This document shows positions 40,059-41,163 of a stretch of DNA of 41,163 nucleotides, one piece after another. The stretch is from contig JAGOCP010000005.1 in assembly GCA_017998715.1 (NCBI GenBank), positions 1-41,163 on the forward strand, given 5' to 3'. Source of the DNA: Thermoanaerobaculia bacterium (GTDB taxonomy: Bacteria; Acidobacteriota; Thermoanaerobaculia; Multivoradales; JAGPDF01). The notes below the pieces were generated by a model. That model did no database searches. It worked only from the letters and a program-made list of their open reading frames with translations, and was not told where the DNA came from. The position numbers were made by a program, and so were the translations under genes. Every line of letters begins with the position of its first letter. Within the stretch, counting starts at the first letter, position 1.

Positions 40059-40747
40059 GGGCGGGCGGAGAAGCCGCCCTGCGCTGGCGTCGGACCCTGC
40101 CGGCGGCGTTGGTCACGCTCGCACTGGGTGTGGGTCCAGGCGTCTCGGGGAGTGCGGTTGCGGGCGAAGAGCCTGTACCCGCCCTGAAGGGAGCCCCGGC
40201 GGAGGTGCCGGCTGCGGCGCTCGAACGGGCGCGCGGCGCGGCGGACGACCTCGGCGCCCGGCTGCGGTCACTGCTCGCGGCAGAGGTTTCCCGCGGCGGC
40301 CCGGTGGGGGCCGTCGAAGCCTGCGCCGCCCAGGCCCAGGTTGCCACCCGGGAGGAGGCCGCTCGCCAGGGAGTTTCGCTGCGGCGGGTGTCGCTGCAGC
40401 AGCGCAATCCTGCCGACGCTCCGGACGCGTTCGAGCGCGCCGCGCTCGAACGGTTCGCGACGCAGGTGCAGCAGGGGAGTCCGCCGGCGGAGTTGGCGGA
40501 GGTCGCGAGCGACGCCACGGGCGCCTCCGAGCTGCGCTATCTGCGACCGATTCTGCTCACGCCGAACTGTCTCGGCTGCCACGGCAAGGTCGCGGAGCTC
40601 GCCCCCGGCGTCGCCGCGGTCCTCGCAGAGCGCTACCCCGGCGACCTCGCCGTCGGCTATGCCAGCGGCGACCTGCGCGGAGCCTTCAGCGTGCGCGTGC
40701 CGCTGCAGGCGGATCGGCCGGCCGTTGCTGCCCCGAAGGTGCCCTGA
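40055..40747 (+). CDS. Secreted DUF3365 (Tll0287-like) protein with a CxxCH heme motif
   Basis: This 230-residue protein starts at ATG 40055, overlapping the TGA of the upstream gene. A signal peptide (about 10-37, cleavage near AVAGEE) is followed by a helical region with QAQVATREEA, ALERFA and a single c-type heme motif CLGCH at 172-176. The end AERYPGDLAVGYASGDLRGAFSVRVPL is the typical 'GdlrGa.sv' finish of Tll0287-like domains. In such proteins a covalently bound heme in a sensor-like fold serves electron transfer or redox sensing in the periplasm. The next gene, a rhodanese, begins one base after its stop. Confidence 0.82.
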   Translation: MRAGGEAALRWRRTLPAALVTLALGVGPGVSGSAVAGEEPVPALKGAPAEVPAAALERARGAADDLGARLRSLLAAEVSRGGPVGAVEACAAQAQVATREEAARQGVSLRRVSLQQRNPADAPDAFERAALERFATQVQQGSPPAELAEVASDATGASELRYLRPILLTPNCLGCHGKVAELAPGVAAVLAERYPGDLAVGYASGDLRGAFSVRVPLQADRPAVAAPKVP

Positions 40748-40748
40748 G

Positions 40749-41096
40749 GTGAAGGGCTCGGGTGTTGTCGGGCTCTCTCCGGAGGCGTTGGAGAGGCTGC
40801 TGGCGAGCGAACAGGTGGTTCTGGTCGACGTGCGGGAGCGGGTCGAGCACTGGCTCGGGAGTATTTCGGGCTCGCGGCTGGCTCCGCTCTCGGCCCTCCC
40901 TGTCGAGGAGCTCGCGAAGGAGGCCGATCGGCTCGTTCTCTACTGCCAGTCCGGCGCCAGATCCGCCCAGGCGGCGGCCCGGATTGCTGTCCGCGCCGGA
41001 GCTCCCGTGCGCCACCTCGAGGGCGGCATGCATGCATGGAGTGCCTCGGGCCGCACGGTCGCGCGCTTCGGTTCGGGCGGTTCGGGCAAGGCTTGA
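40749..41096 (+). CDS. Rhodanese-like domain protein
   Basis: This 115-residue single-domain protein starts at GTG 40749, one base after the DUF3365 stop. The catalytic cysteine is Cys66 in YCQSGARSAQAA (CxxGxR loop), with LVDVRERVEHWLGSI at 25-39 and GGMHAWSASG near the end. It likely carries sulfane sulfur between small thiols or proteins. No signal peptide is present, so it acts in the cytosol. The downstream frame begins at about its stop codon, and rhodanese genes next to TauE/SafE transporters are common in sulfur metabolism. Confidence 0.88.
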   Translation: MKGSGVVGLSPEALERLLASEQVVLVDVRERVEHWLGSISGSRLAPLSALPVEELAKEADRLVLYCQSGARSAQAAARIAVRAGAPVRHLEGGMHAWSASGRTVARFGSGGSGKA

Positions 41097-41163
41097 TCGC
41101 GGCGGCCCTCGGCGCGCTCGCCATCGGCCTGGCTCTCGGGTTTCTCGGCTCGGGGGGCTCGAT
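41093..41163 (+). CDS. TauE/SafE-like membrane transporter, N-terminus only
   Basis: The frame runs off the window. The first 24 codons read LIAAALGALAIGLALGFLGSGGSI, which resembles the opening helix of TauE/SafE (DUF81) permeases, where 'GLxxGLxGGGGSI' is typical. These move sulfite, sulfonates or related anions across the inner membrane. The TTG at 41093 overlaps the rhodanese TGA (TTGA), but no ribosome site is seen; an in-frame ATG at 41036 inside the rhodanese gene is an alternative. The assignment rests on a short stretch and on context. Confidence 0.6.
   Translation, partial: MIAAALGALAIGLALGFLGSGGS

Noticed and set aside
1-41163. CRISPR array, rRNA, IS element or prophage
   Set aside because: No spaced direct repeats, rRNA-like sequence, transposase or phage structural genes were seen in either strand.

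Overview
The window is a G+C-rich (roughly two thirds by eye), gene-dense bacterial chromosome segment. The best lineage clue is the gene at 3255-4430, which matches the 'acidobacterial VWFA-related' secreted domain (TIGR03436). A secreted Asp-box protein (23358-26210) ends in a DGFE-x-GNTSAW-type tail that I associate with Acidobacteriota. A member of Acidobacteriota is therefore the most likely source; this is an inference and not proven by the window alone.

Layout. (1) 3-3245, plus strand: the tail of a RodZ-like protein, a HEAT-like protein, a J-domain/TPR protein and a PP2C phosphatase, closely packed. (2) 3255-8420, minus strand: acyl-CoA ligase, then a FadJ-type hydratase/dehydrogenase joined stop-to-start, then the VWFA-related protein. 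(3) 8570-11553, plus strand: tRNA-Pro(CGG), a POT-family peptide transporter, proC and a membrane protein. (4) 11596-15586, minus strand: a DUF1015 protein, an outer-membrane barrel, an N-formylglutamate amidohydrolase-like protein and serC. (5) 15664-20762, plus strand: an unusual coupled trio made of a GAPDH paralogue without its catalytic cysteine, a canonical GAPDH and a divergent ketosynthase, followed by a polytopic membrane protein. (6) 20769-23264, minus strand: SGNH hydrolase, agmatinase-like ureohydrolase and PIG-L deacetylase, overlapping or nearly so. (7) 23358-33272, a lower-G+C accessory region: a secreted Asp-box protein, an ECF sigma factor, a 1654-residue Rhs/YD-repeat protein with a small membrane protein abutting it (candidate immunity protein), and a C-terminally truncated MazF. 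(8) 33269-38047, minus strand: flavin reductase, an RlmL-like methyltransferase, a DUF1851-like protein, two small membrane proteins (DUF1304, DUF3995) and a COG2509 FAD protein. (9) 38166-41163, plus strand: ApaG and a methyltransferase, then an ECF-type promoter in front of a secreted small protein, a CxxCH DUF3365 protein, a rhodanese and the start of a TauE/SafE-like transporter.

How the genes fit together. The ligase/FadJ pair activates fatty acids and carries out the hydration and oxidation steps of beta-oxidation. serC and proC are housekeeping amino-acid genes. The last operon looks like envelope redox or sulfur handling. The two most unusual sets are the pseudo-GAPDH/GAPDH/ketosynthase operon, whose start/stop overlaps suggest the three products are made together, and the Rhs/membrane-protein pair with the truncated toxin beside it. 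No CRISPR array, rRNA, complete transposon or integrase was seen.
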